Source: Chitinophagaceae bacterium
Lineage (GTDB): Bacteria > Bacteroidota > Bacteroidia > Chitinophagales > Chitinophagaceae
Direction: 5' to 3'
Length of the DNA: 64,000 nt
NCBI GenBank assembly: GCA_023957125.1
Contig: JAMLHL010000004.1
Location: 1-64,000 of the forward strand
The notes below the pieces were generated by a model. The model searched no databases. It was not told where the DNA came from and was given only the letters and a program-made list of their open reading frames with translations. A program made the position numbers and the translations under genes. Below, piece after piece: positions 25,615 to 34,903 of the stretch. Every line of letters starts with the position of its first letter. The first letter of the stretch is position 1.

Positions 25615-26001
25615 TTAGGCGCCGATTTGCCTCTTTGTGTGAGACTCCAACCACACCAGGATTTCTTCGTATTTAATTTTTCCTGAAGCAATACTAATAA
25701 CAAAATCATATTTGTCTTGCGGTGTCGCCTCAATATTATACTTATTAGCCAATAGAAATAATCTTGTCAAAACATAACCTGTTCTTTTATTACCGTCAAC
25801 AAAAGGATGATTGTTGAGAAGACTTTCTATGAGTGAAGCCGCTTTTTCTAAAACGCTGGGATAGAGATCTGCATTGTCGAAAGTATGGAATGGTCTTGAG
25901 AGCGCGGATTGCAATGCGTCTAAGTCGCGTATGCCATGTGTCCCACCAAAAGTGTCAACCAGGACTTTGTGTATTTCTTCGGTTTCCTCGATTGAAATCA
26001 T
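25615..26001 (-). CDS. Doc-like Fic-fold toxin (death-on-curing family)
   Basis: A 128-residue Fic/Doc protein with the active-site motif HPFVDGNKRTGY at residues 65-76. Doc phosphorylates elongation factor Tu; Fic relatives transfer AMP. The length and the short N-terminus fit the chromosomal Doc type. Its ATG overlaps the stop of the antitoxin gene (ATGA), so the two are co-translated. Confidence 0.88.
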   Translation of the reverse strand: MISIEETEEIHKVLVDTFGGTHGIRDLDALQSALSRPFHTFDNADLYPSVLEKAASLIESLLNNHPFVDGNKRTGYVLTRLFLLANKYNIEATPQDKYDFVISIASGKIKYEEILVWLESHTKRQIGA

Positions 26002-26186
26002 TGAGCAAGTTTCTGCAGTAAGTCTTTGTCTTCGGAAAGGATTTTTTGCAAAATATCGGAATTAAAAATAGCTGTCCGATGTTTGTCTTCAACATTTTTC
26101 AAAAAAGCAAGTATGTCCTCCAATGCTTTATCTGAGAAGCGGTCAAGCACTTTAGTGATTTCGTATTTTATTTCGTCTTTAGACAT
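25998..26186 (-). CDS. Antitoxin of the Doc module
   Basis: A 62-residue acidic helical protein, MSKDEIKYEITKVLDRFSD, upstream of and overlapping the Doc gene by 4 bp. Size, charge and operon order are those of Doc antitoxins; no Phd/AbrB fold was recognised, so it may belong to a Bacteroidota-specific type. Confidence 0.7.
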   Translation of the reverse strand: MSKDEIKYEITKVLDRFSDKALEDILAFLKNVEDKHRTAIFNSDILQKILSEDKDLLQKLAQ

Positions 26187-26254
26187 GAATAGGAATTGTC
26201 ATATAAAGATAAGGAATTTCGAAGAACGGGGAGCCATAAATTGGCGCCTAACAG

Positions 26255-26395
26255 CCTAATACCTATAGCCTGATACCTAATACCTCTTCAACTACTTTGC
26301 GCCCTGGCGTCTTTGCGTGAAATTTCTAACGATGACGTTGCAGCACTTAGCAACCTGAGACCTGAAACCTGAGACCTGAAACCTGAGACCTGAAA
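26255..26395. repeat. CAGGT-type repeat cluster D
   Basis: 26255-26346 repeats the second half of the cluster C unit (CCTAATACCTAT, then CTTTGCGCCCTGGCGTCTT, then CTAACGATGACG). It is followed by three exact 14-bp units CCTGAGACCTGAAA at 26354, 26368 and 26382. It lies between the Doc antitoxin and the czcB-like gene. Confidence 0.85.
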
Positions 26396-26457
26396 CCCAG
26401 TGACGAGCCAAGCCATAACTCCAAATCATAAACCAAAAACGAAAAACGAAAAACCTA

Positions 26458-27585
26458 TCAGTCCTCTCCTTCATTCCTGATCTGCGATAATACCGAATAG
26501 GCATTTTTTACAATCACTGTCTTCCCGATAAGCTCGCCTGTTTTCCCGGTTACGGCTACCATGCCATTTTCCCTGACACCGGATTCTACCGCCAGAAGAT
26601 GATACCTGTTATTCCCGGCGCTTTCCAGCAGGTACTCATCATTGCCGTAGCGCACCACCGCCGCCTCCGGAACAGCCGTTACCTCGGCGTCACTAACCCT
26701 GATCCGGGCATTCAAAAACATCCCCGGGAGCAGTTGTTTGGGCTGATTTTCGAAATGACAATGCACCAGCGCGCTGCGGTTGTCGTCCACATTTTTGGTT
26801 ACCAGCAATACTTCTGCCTCATATTCGGTAGCAGGATCATCCACAAAAGTGATCCTTACCTTTTGTTTTGGTTTCACTTTGCCAAGGTCTTTTTCAAACA
26901 CGGTAAGCACCGCGTGAATATCATCCGGATTGATCAGTTCAAACAACACATCCGCGGCATTCACAAATTTTCCTATATTGATGTTGACCTTCGAAACGAA
27001 GCCATTGATCGGCGAATATACAGGCACGCTCCTGGAGATATTGTCCTCGTTAAGCTTATCCGGATGAATGCCTATGAGCCTGAGTTTTTCGTTGTATCCT
27101 TTTACCAGCACTTTTTGAGAAACATATTCCGCCTGTGCCTGCTGGTAGGTTTTATCCGCATTCACTCTGTTTTCATTCAGCATCTTCTGACGTTCAAAAT
27201 CTCTTTCAATAAATTCAAGTTTCGCTTTTGCTATCAGATAATCCTGTTGTAGTTGGATCAATGCCTGGTCTTCCATGGTAGCGATCACCTCTCCTTTTCG
27301 TACATGCATGCCCGGAAGTAACTGGGTGTTTTTGAGATACCCGCCCAAGGGGAAGCTGATAGACACGATATTTTGAGGCGGCACATCCACCAGCCCATGC
27401 ACTTTTAATTCACTGTTGAGCAGATGCCTTTCCACCACTGCCGTTTCAATACCGGCGTTTTTAACCTGTTCATCGGTTAAAGTTACCTCGTCTTCGGGAG
27501 AAGCTGCCACTGCCGATGCCTGCTGCTTGGAATTGCAGGCGGATACGAGTAATAAAGCCCACAAGAAAAAATATAAGTAACGCAT
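26458..27585 (-). CDS. RND efflux periplasmic adaptor (CzcB/CusB type) lipoprotein
   Basis: A 375-residue membrane-fusion protein. The lipoprotein signal MRYLYFFLWALLLVSAC places Cys at residue 17. A barrel-sandwich hybrid (GMHVRKGEVIATMEDQALIQ and VYSPINGFVSKVNI), a coiled-coil hairpin and a beta-barrel follow. It links the inner-membrane pump to the outer-membrane channel. It begins 5 bp after the czcA-like stop. The upstream frame to 27699 has no signal and overlaps czcA. Confidence 0.9.
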   Translation of the reverse strand: MRYLYFFLWALLLVSACNSKQQASAVAASPEDEVTLTDEQVKNAGIETAVVERHLLNSELKVHGLVDVPPQNIVSISFPLGGYLKNTQLLPGMHVRKGEVIATMEDQALIQLQQDYLIAKAKLEFIERDFERQKMLNENRVNADKTYQQAQAEYVSQKVLVKGYNEKLRLIGIHPDKLNEDNISRSVPVYSPINGFVSKVNINIGKFVNAADVLFELINPDDIHAVLTVFEKDLGKVKPKQKVRITFVDDPATEYEAEVLLVTKNVDDNRSALVHCHFENQPKQLLPGMFLNARIRVSDAEVTAVPEAAVVRYGNDEYLLESAGNNRYHLLAVESGVRENGMVAVTGKTGELIGKTVIVKNAYSVLSQIRNEGED

Positions 27586-27590
27586 AAGTT

Positions 27591-30500
27591 TTATTTTCCG
27601 GTTAAATATTCTAATTCGATAAGTGTCTGATTGTATTGGGCCACTGCATCCAGGTAATTGATCCGGATAGTGATCGCGTTGTTCATCAGGGTAGTCCATT
27701 CAATATAGCTGATGTCGCCGTTTTCCATACTCAACCCCGCTGACCGGATGATCAGGTCAGCCTGTTGCAGTCCCGTACTTTCATAGTATGCCAGGTTGTT
27801 TAATGCCTTCTGATAGGTTTCGAACCATTGCCGCATACTGTTTTTTATAAACTCCTCGGTAGCTTCCGTATTGATCCTGGCCACTTCTTCCCGGGCTTTC
27901 CCGGCTCGGATTTTCGCTTTTGCGGCGCCATTGAACAGCGGAACCCCCACGGTAAGCTGCGCGACATGAAACCGGTTGCCACTCCCATAAAATTCCTGGT
28001 TGATACCATCCCTGCTTTGATAACCGATAACAGACTGGTTGTTATAACCGATGGAAAAATCAGGGGATATTTTTGCTTTCGCCATACCGGTTTGGGCCGA
28101 AGCTATTGCCTCCTGCAACCTGTTGTACTGCGTTTGCGGATGAAGCGCTGCAAAAGATGTATCGGGCAGAACAGCGCTTTCTTTTTTCAGGGAAGAATAG
28201 CCGGGCAGCAAAAGCCTGTCGGTATGGAGCAGCCGCTGTAATTGTTGCTGCAGTATAAGCATATCGGACTCTAACTGTTTTTGTTGCAGTTTCAATTGCT
28301 GTAATTGAAGATCGGCCGTGGTCTTTTCCAATACATTGCTTTCCCCGGTCTGCAAACGAAGGTCAGCCGATTGTTGAAAACCACTGTATATGGTATCTAA
28401 ATCCATCAACAACTTCTTCCGTTCTATAGCATTCACCAGGGCATAGAAGGTTAACCTGATCTCCCGGTTCAATTCCAACTGTCTCCATTCCAACAATCCT
28501 TCCTGCGCCATGTGTTCATTCTTATACAATTGCTGCTGACGGCGGTACACCACCGGCAGGTTAAAACCCTGGCTGATGAAAAAGCGGGTATCGTTGTAAA
28601 TGCCATTGATCCCGCCGTATTCTCCTCCAACCTGTGTTTTACCGGGGTCAAAAACCCGGCTTTGCAACTGCTGCCAAACCGCAGCTTCCTTTTTTACGGA
28701 TTGTAATCCCAGGTTTTGCCGGCTACCCATTTCCAGCATTTCGCTCAGCGAAACTTTTTCCTGCCCGTTTACCGTTCCTAAAAATGTCATGAACAACAAT
28801 ATAATTGCCGGAGGCCTCATCCCGGTTTTCTTATTGCTTCTTTTTTCAAACCACTGGTATAAAACCGGCAGCACCACCAAGGTGAGCAGCGTAGCCGTAA
28901 TCAATCCTCCTATCACAACCGTGGCCAGGGGTCTTTGCACTTCCGCACCGGCTCTCTGGCTTAACGCCATCGGTAAAAACCCAAGAGAAGCTACACTGGC
29001 CGTCATCAGCACCGGGCGCAACCGGATTCTTGTTCCTTCCATAATAATGCGCTGTATGTTATCCGTTCCGCTCCTCTTTATCCGGTTGAATTCGGTGATC
29101 AGCACAATCCCGTTTAATACGGCCACACCAAATAAGGCGATGAACCCAACCCCCGCCGAGATGCTAAACGGCATCCCCCTGATCCATAGGGCGAGCACGC
29201 CTCCAATAGCCGACAAAGGGATGGCGGAAAAGATGAGCAGACCGTATTTCAGTGAACCAAACGCGAAATACAGCATTAGTAAAATCAGCAACAGGGCAAC
29301 CGGAACGGCAATGGATAAACGCTGAGTCGCTTCCATCAGGTTCTCAAACTGACCGCCGTACTTAATATAATACCCGGCGGGCAACTTCAGTTGTTGCTCC
29401 ACTTTTTTGTCTAACTCCTCAACTACCGATTCCACATCCCTCCCCCTGACATTAAATCCTACGATGATCCGGCGCCGGGCATTTTCGCGCTGTACCTGGT
29501 TGGGACCTTCCTGTATGTTTACGGAAGCCACCTGGTACAAAGGCACCTGTAGTCCCGAGGGAGTGGCTATCAGCAACTGCTGTACATCGGAAATATCTTT
29601 TCGTTCCGCCGACTGCAATCTTACTACGAGGTCATAACGCTGTTCGTTTTCATAAATGATACCGGCGGTTTCACCGGCAAATGCCGTCCGCACCAACCGG
29701 TTTACATCCGCAATGTTTAACTGGTAGTTCGCCATCGCCTCCCGTTTGTATTTTATAACAATTTGTGGCAGGCCGGTTACACTTTCGACATAAAGATCTT
29801 TAGCGCCCGCCACCGACGACACGATAGCCCCCACCCTTTTGGCATAAGCGGCCAAACTGTCCAAATCGTCTCCGAATATCTTACAAACTATATCCTGCCG
29901 GGCGCCCGAAATCAATTCATTGAAACGCATTTGTACCGGGTATTGAAAGCCATTGGTCATACCCGGAATTTCCTCCAGCGCCTTGCTCATCTTATTGGCT
30001 AATTCCTCGAAAGAACCCGCTGATACCAGGTCTTTCTTCGGTTTCAGGCTGATCATGATATCCGTCATTTCAAGCGGCATCGGATCGGTGGGAATTTCAC
30101 TGGCACCAATACGGGTCACAATTTTTTCCACTTCCGGAAAACGATCCTGTAAGATGGCGGCTGCCTTTTGGGTTTCTTTAATGGTTTCTGAAAGAGAACT
30201 ACCCGTAAGGAGACGGGCATCTACTGCAAAATCGCCTTCCTGTAACCGGGGGATAAATTCCCCGCCTAGTCTGCTCATGATAAAAAGAGCAACAGCAAAT
30301 AATACCAGGGCCAGAGACACAACCACTTTCGGAAACGATAGCGCTTTCCTGAGTAAAGGGGCATATACAGCCTGAACATACTTCATCATCTTATCGGCTA
30401 TGGTGTCTTTATGACCCAATTTCTTGTGTAAGCATAACGCCGACATCATGGGAACGTAGGTGAGGGAAAGTAAAAAGGCGCCAATCAGGGCAAAAGAAAC

Positions 30501-31949
30501 CGTTTGGGCCATGGGGCGAAACATCTTTCCTTCTATGCCTGTTAACGTTAGAATCGGCAGGTACACGATTAAGATAATGATTTGACCGAATACCGCCGCA
30601 TTCATCATCTTCCCCGCAGAATTTTCAACTTCTTCGTCTAATTTTGATTGCGTAATGCGGATCGTTTGAGAAAACGTTTTACTATGCGACAGCCGGTGTA
30701 ATACGGCTTCCACGATAATAACCGCCCCATCTACTATAAGCCCGAAATCCAGGGCGCCAAGGCTCATGAGGTTTCCCGAGACGCCAAAAATGTTCATTAA
30801 ACTGACGGCAAACAACATAGATAACGGGATGACCGAAGCTACGATCAATCCTGCCCTGAGGTTACCCAAAAATAGAACAAGCACAAATATAACAATGAGC
30901 GCCCCTTCCAGGAGATTGGTTTTCACCGTACCAATGGCGCTGTCCACCATCTTGGTACGATCGTAAAAAGACTCCAGCACCACTCCTTCGGGCAGGTTTT
31001 TTTGAATCTGTTCCATCCGGCTTTTCACCTCTTTCACCACTTCGGACGCATTGGCGCCTTTAAGCATCAGCACTACGGCTCCCGCCACTTCTCCTTCATC
31101 TCTGTATGTCATAGCGCCATAACGAATGGCATGGCCGATGCGCACCTCAGCCACATCCCGCATATATACCGGAATGCCTGTGCTGGTGTGCTTCACGAAG
31201 ATATTTTCCAGGTCGGAGATGGTTGCCGCAAGCCCTTCGGTCCGGACGAATAATGCCGCGGGTCCTTTTTCGATATATGCGCCGCCCGAATTCTGATTGT
31301 TTTTCTCCAAAGCATTGAAGATATCCGCGATGGTAACATTCATGCTTTTGAGATGATCGGGCTGCACCGCAATTTCGTATTGTTTCAGATAACCGCCAAA
31401 GCTGCTTACATCGGCTACTCCCGGTGTTCCCAGCAATTGACGGCGTACCATCCAATCCTGTATACTCCGCAGGTCGGCCAGGTTGTATTTTCCTTCATAC
31501 CCTTTCTGCGGCCTTAAAACATATTGATAAATTTCGCCTATCCCCGTAGTAGCCGGCGCCAGTTCCGGATGCCCGGCATCATCGGGAATCAGATCCCGGA
31601 CCGTATTCAATCTCTCCCCTACCTGTTGCCGTGCCCAATAGGTATCCACATTGTCCTCAAAAACTACCGTGATTACCGATAACCCAAACCTGGAGATAGA
31701 CCGCATTTCTTTCACTCCGGGAATATTTGCGTTAGCCTGTTCCAGCGGAAAAGTAATCAGGCGCTCCACTTCCGGCGCAGCCAGGGAAGGAGAAACGGTG
31801 ATGATCTGTACCTGGTTACTGGTGATGTCCGGAAGTGCGTCTATAGGCAAATTCCTCAGGTTTATAGCACCCCAGGCGATTAATCCAAGGGTGAATAAAC
31901 CTATAATCAGCTTATTCCTTACGGAAAAGCGAATAATAGCATTCAGCAT
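27591..31949 (-). CDS. CzcA/CusA-type heavy-metal RND pump fused to a TolC-like domain
   Basis: A 1452-residue fusion. Residues 1-1040 are an HME-RND pump: MLNAIIRFSVRNKLIIG start, the metal-type TM4 motif ALDFGLIVDGAVIIVEA, and twelve membrane segments. From about residue 1045 a second signal-like segment (IILLFMTFLGTVNGQ) leads to a TolC-type coiled-coil/barrel of about 400 residues. Such CusA-CusC fusions are known in Bacteroidota. The substrate may be divalent cations or Cu/Ag; it cannot be fixed here. Confidence 0.92.
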   Translation of the reverse strand: MLNAIIRFSVRNKLIIGLFTLGLIAWGAINLRNLPIDALPDITSNQVQIITVSPSLAAPEVERLITFPLEQANANIPGVKEMRSISRFGLSVITVVFEDNVDTYWARQQVGERLNTVRDLIPDDAGHPELAPATTGIGEIYQYVLRPQKGYEGKYNLADLRSIQDWMVRRQLLGTPGVADVSSFGGYLKQYEIAVQPDHLKSMNVTIADIFNALEKNNQNSGGAYIEKGPAALFVRTEGLAATISDLENIFVKHTSTGIPVYMRDVAEVRIGHAIRYGAMTYRDEGEVAGAVVLMLKGANASEVVKEVKSRMEQIQKNLPEGVVLESFYDRTKMVDSAIGTVKTNLLEGALIVIFVLVLFLGNLRAGLIVASVIPLSMLFAVSLMNIFGVSGNLMSLGALDFGLIVDGAVIIVEAVLHRLSHSKTFSQTIRITQSKLDEEVENSAGKMMNAAVFGQIIILIVYLPILTLTGIEGKMFRPMAQTVSFALIGAFLLSLTYVPMMSALCLHKKLGHKDTIADKMMKYVQAVYAPLLRKALSFPKVVVSLALVLFAVALFIMSRLGGEFIPRLQEGDFAVDARLLTGSSLSETIKETQKAAAILQDRFPEVEKIVTRIGASEIPTDPMPLEMTDIMISLKPKKDLVSAGSFEELANKMSKALEEIPGMTNGFQYPVQMRFNELISGARQDIVCKIFGDDLDSLAAYAKRVGAIVSSVAGAKDLYVESVTGLPQIVIKYKREAMANYQLNIADVNRLVRTAFAGETAGIIYENEQRYDLVVRLQSAERKDISDVQQLLIATPSGLQVPLYQVASVNIQEGPNQVQRENARRRIIVGFNVRGRDVESVVEELDKKVEQQLKLPAGYYIKYGGQFENLMEATQRLSIAVPVALLLILLMLYFAFGSLKYGLLIFSAIPLSAIGGVLALWIRGMPFSISAGVGFIALFGVAVLNGIVLITEFNRIKRSGTDNIQRIIMEGTRIRLRPVLMTASVASLGFLPMALSQRAGAEVQRPLATVVIGGLITATLLTLVVLPVLYQWFEKRSNKKTGMRPPAIILLFMTFLGTVNGQEKVSLSEMLEMGSRQNLGLQSVKKEAAVWQQLQSRVFDPGKTQVGGEYGGINGIYNDTRFFISQGFNLPVVYRRQQQLYKNEHMAQEGLLEWRQLELNREIRLTFYALVNAIERKKLLMDLDTIYSGFQQSADLRLQTGESNVLEKTTADLQLQQLKLQQKQLESDMLILQQQLQRLLHTDRLLLPGYSSLKKESAVLPDTSFAALHPQTQYNRLQEAIASAQTGMAKAKISPDFSIGYNNQSVIGYQSRDGINQEFYGSGNRFHVAQLTVGVPLFNGAAKAKIRAGKAREEVARINTEATEEFIKNSMRQWFETYQKALNNLAYYESTGLQQADLIIRSAGLSMENGDISYIEWTTLMNNAITIRINYLDAVAQYNQTLIELEYLTGK

Positions 31950-31984
31950 GTATAAAAATTAACCGATAAAAAAATTGTTGAGAC

Positions 31985-32374
31985 CTATAATAGCGAAGGG
32001 TCCTTGGGAGGCTGAAAAATATCAAAGTCCGAATGCTGGGGACTTTGGGTCTCATTATAGCAATAGAAAACGGCAGACAATTCGGTGGGAGGCTCAATTT
32101 TAATACTTACCGGGGCATAAAGATAGATGGTGGTATTGATGAGATGACAATCCGCACCCCGGAAAGGCAACTGCTGATCCTGCATAAAATCATCGTTACC
32201 GAAAATAGGACTGAGGTAATGCACTTTCAGAAACTTTTCTAAATTCATCTGGGAATCTGTAGCACAATGTTGCTGAAAATGCTGCATGAAAAAAGGCAGA
32301 CGGAGTAACTGATGACATTCTGTAAAGACCGTCAGGTGCAGTATAAGCAAAAAATAACCGATGAGCCTTTTCAC
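31985..32374 (-). CDS. Small exported His/Cys-containing protein upstream of czcA
   Basis: A 129-residue protein with a signal sequence (MKRLIGYFLLILHLTVFTEC) and several His/Cys residues (ECHQ, MQHFQQHC). It has no named domain. It precedes the czcA gene by 35 bp in the same direction, and such small proteins commonly head Bacteroidota CusA operons. A periplasmic metal-binding or sensing role is inference. Confidence 0.7.
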   Translation of the reverse strand: MKRLIGYFLLILHLTVFTECHQLLRLPFFMQHFQQHCATDSQMNLEKFLKVHYLSPIFGNDDFMQDQQLPFRGADCHLINTTIYLYAPVSIKIEPPTELSAVFYCYNETQSPQHSDFDIFQPPKDPSLL

Positions 32375-32460
32375 GGGGGCAATTTACAAAACAGTTTTGA
32401 AAAAGACGGAGTATTCTGAGAATTGATAGTGGGGTATATTTACAATTTTATATATGAACC

Positions 32461-32731
32461 GAGCCTACGGCTCTCTGTTTTACCTTCTGGCTGATCTACC
32501 GGACTAAAGTCCGTTGTTAAAATACAGAAACCGAGGCAATGCCTCTCTTTTAAACTATCTGAAACAGTACCGCTATCCATAAGTTTCGTAGAACTGACCT
32601 AGTCTTACAACTACGGAATTTATTCCGGGGACGAGGCGCATCCGGAGGGTACTGAGTGCCGTAGGCACGATACATATTATTGGAGACTATACCGACCGGG
32701 TGCATTTCAAAAGAAACCGAAGCAATGCCTC
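32461..32731. repeat. Cluster of small perfect hairpins (REP-like)
   Basis: Five short palindromes lie in one 475-bp gap: GAGCC-TAC-GGCTC (32461-32473), GGACT-AA-AGTCC (32501-32512), GAGGC-AAT-GCCTC (32533-32545), CGGAAT-TT-ATTCCG (32614-32627) and GTGCC-GTA-GGCAC (32656-32668). A decayed copy of the third, with its tail CTCTTTTAAAC, is at 32719-32740. The recurring context AAACCGA(G/A)GCAATGCCTC is shared by two copies. No gene is present between 32375 and 32849. Confidence 0.85.
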
Positions 32732-32849
32732 TCTTTTAAACAATCTTCAATTCACTTTCTACTTTCTACCCTTATTAGAAAGTTACCGTACAAGTCTCAG
32801 GTCACAGATCGCAAGGAGCAAAAGCAATGGGTGGTGAGCTGTCGAACCG

Positions 32850-34859
32850 CTACTCTTCTCCGATCACTTTATACTCCACCCTTCGGTTTACCTGCCGCGC
32901 TTCGGGATTATCCCTGCCATTAATCTGCTCCGGCACCAACGGGCAGCACTCGCCATAGGCCACCCCTACCAACCGGCTTTTCCGGATCCCCTTATTAACC
33001 AGGTATTGAATACAGGCATCCACTCGTTTTTGCGCTAATTTTAAATTATAGGCAGAAGAACCTTTGCCATCTGTATAACCCCCTACTTCAATGATCACCG
33101 ATGGATTTGCATGCATGAAGGCTACGAGAGAGTCAAGATCATAAAACGAAGAACCACCTAAAGACGACTGGTTAAATGAAAACTTGGCAAGCACCACGGA
33201 CTCCCCGGTAATCAATTCTTTCTCCTCCGGGGCACTGGAAGACAGGCAGATTTCATTGTTGGTGAACCGGTTGGTGCCGGCGTCAAAATACAAAGTGAAG
33301 TTTTCGGTGGCGGATTGGTATCCTTCCTTTTCGGCAGTGATCTCCAGCCGGGAAATATTTCTTAATTCAAATCCGTAACCGCCGTTGACATCGGTTTGTT
33401 GCCGAATCAATTCCTTCCCGTTTTGTCCGCCGTCTTTAATGATCAGCCGGACTCCGGTGAGGGGCTGATGGCTGTCACAATCTATCACTTTCCCGTTAAC
33501 ATATTGGGCATTATCCTGGCGAATGCCAAACAGTTCGAGACAGCAGTCTGTTGCCCGGTCGGAACTCAGCCACCCCGTATTCCAGAGGTTGTCTTCATCG
33601 GTGCTGATAAAATACAGGTCGTCCTTAGAAGAGTTGACCGGCTTCCCCGCGTTTACAGGTTTTTCCCAGTTGGAAAGCTGAAAATCGCCTTTCGCGGAAA
33701 AAATATCATATCCCCCCATACCGATATGGCCATTGCTCGAAAACAAAAGCGTTCTGCTGTATTGATGATAGGAAGGTGTAACCTCATCGTCCGCCGTATT
33801 TACTATATTGCCTGCATTGGTAACCAGCAACGCGTTAAAATTACTGTCCATCCTGGCATACCAGATATCGTATTTGCCCACACCGCCTTCCCGGTCGGAG
33901 GAAAACAGGAGGTATTTTCCGTCTGCGGTTAAAAAAGGCTGGGCACTATTGGATCCTTCCATATTAACTGGCGACGGTAAAGGATAGGGCTTTGTCCAGC
34001 CGGTATCTGCCTTCTCCGCACTATAGATAGCGGAATAATTTACGCCGTTCCTGGTGATCCACCGGGTAAAAAATATTTTTTTTCCGTCTTTTGAGAAAGT
34101 AGCCAGTCCATTATGAATACCGGGTTCCTGTTCAATGCTCAACGGCTTCCCCCTTTCCAGACTGCCCTCCCGGTCGCCGGTTTCATAAAGATGCGACAGA
34201 AACAGGTTGTTGTTCGGATCATCTTTTACAGAAGTATAAACGATCTTGCCCGGCTGTGATATGGAGAGCCCGTAGGCTGAACTATGATCCGGGATCTGTT
34301 CCCGTGTAATGAAGAAATCATCCTTTTCTTTCAGCAACTGGTTGTTAATGAATTTAAGATTTTCCAGTTCTTTGTCAACGCCTGTTAATAACGGATCCAT
34401 CCTTGAATGGCTTGCTTTAAAGCCGGAGAGTACATTAAAGGCTTCCTCGTATTTTTGATTCGCGCGGAGCGATACGCCATACCAATAAGCGCATTCGGGA
34501 TATGCCGCCCCGGAGAAAGTCATGGCTTGCTTATACCATTTTTCCGCCAAAGTATAATTGTTAATATGCCGGTAGCTTTCCGCCAGGTGATACACGGTTT
34601 CATTATGGATATTCAGGTTGGATTTCCCCGGCGTTTTCTTTTTTACCGCAAAGGGTTGCGATCTTGGCGTGATTTTTATTTCAGTGTTTAGAAATTTTTC
34701 ATAATACTGGATGGCTTCATAATATTGTTTTTGTTTGAACAACTCTTCTCCTCTGATAAAATATCCCGGCTGATCATTCTGCGCAAATGCGGTTAACGTG
34801 CCCAATACGGCAAACGCCAGCAAACAAACGTTGCCCGGCTTTATCATTCGTTTTTTCAT
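32850..34859 (-). CDS. TPR/PD40/OmpA-family protein, PorE-like
   Basis: About 669 residues. A signal sequence (VCLLAFAVLGTLTAFAQ) is followed by TPR-like repeats (GEELFKQKQYYEAIQYYEKFL, HLAESYRHINNYTLAEKWYK), PD40/WD40-like blades (YLLFSSDREGGVGKYDIWYA), a carboxypeptidase-type domain (NGKVIDCDSHQPLTGVRLI) and a C-terminal OmpA peptidoglycan-binding domain (GYTDGKGSSAYNLKLAQKRV). This order matches PorE-like T9SS proteins. The neighbouring PorP/SprF and cargo genes support that. The ATG at 34859 gives the signal; the frame to 34955 does not. Confidence 0.85.
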   Translation of the reverse strand: MKKRMIKPGNVCLLAFAVLGTLTAFAQNDQPGYFIRGEELFKQKQYYEAIQYYEKFLNTEIKITPRSQPFAVKKKTPGKSNLNIHNETVYHLAESYRHINNYTLAEKWYKQAMTFSGAAYPECAYWYGVSLRANQKYEEAFNVLSGFKASHSRMDPLLTGVDKELENLKFINNQLLKEKDDFFITREQIPDHSSAYGLSISQPGKIVYTSVKDDPNNNLFLSHLYETGDREGSLERGKPLSIEQEPGIHNGLATFSKDGKKIFFTRWITRNGVNYSAIYSAEKADTGWTKPYPLPSPVNMEGSNSAQPFLTADGKYLLFSSDREGGVGKYDIWYARMDSNFNALLVTNAGNIVNTADDEVTPSYHQYSRTLLFSSNGHIGMGGYDIFSAKGDFQLSNWEKPVNAGKPVNSSKDDLYFISTDEDNLWNTGWLSSDRATDCCLELFGIRQDNAQYVNGKVIDCDSHQPLTGVRLIIKDGGQNGKELIRQQTDVNGGYGFELRNISRLEITAEKEGYQSATENFTLYFDAGTNRFTNNEICLSSSAPEEKELITGESVVLAKFSFNQSSLGGSSFYDLDSLVAFMHANPSVIIEVGGYTDGKGSSAYNLKLAQKRVDACIQYLVNKGIRKSRLVGVAYGECCPLVPEQINGRDNPEARQVNRRVEYKVIGEE

Positions 34860-34903
34860 CTTTACACAATTTCTGTTTCTTTGCATATCAATCAGTTGCT
34901 CCG

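Noticed and set aside
26354..26395. Three exact 14-bp repeats as a possible CRISPR array
   Set aside because: The units are directly adjacent with no spacers and no cas genes are in the window.
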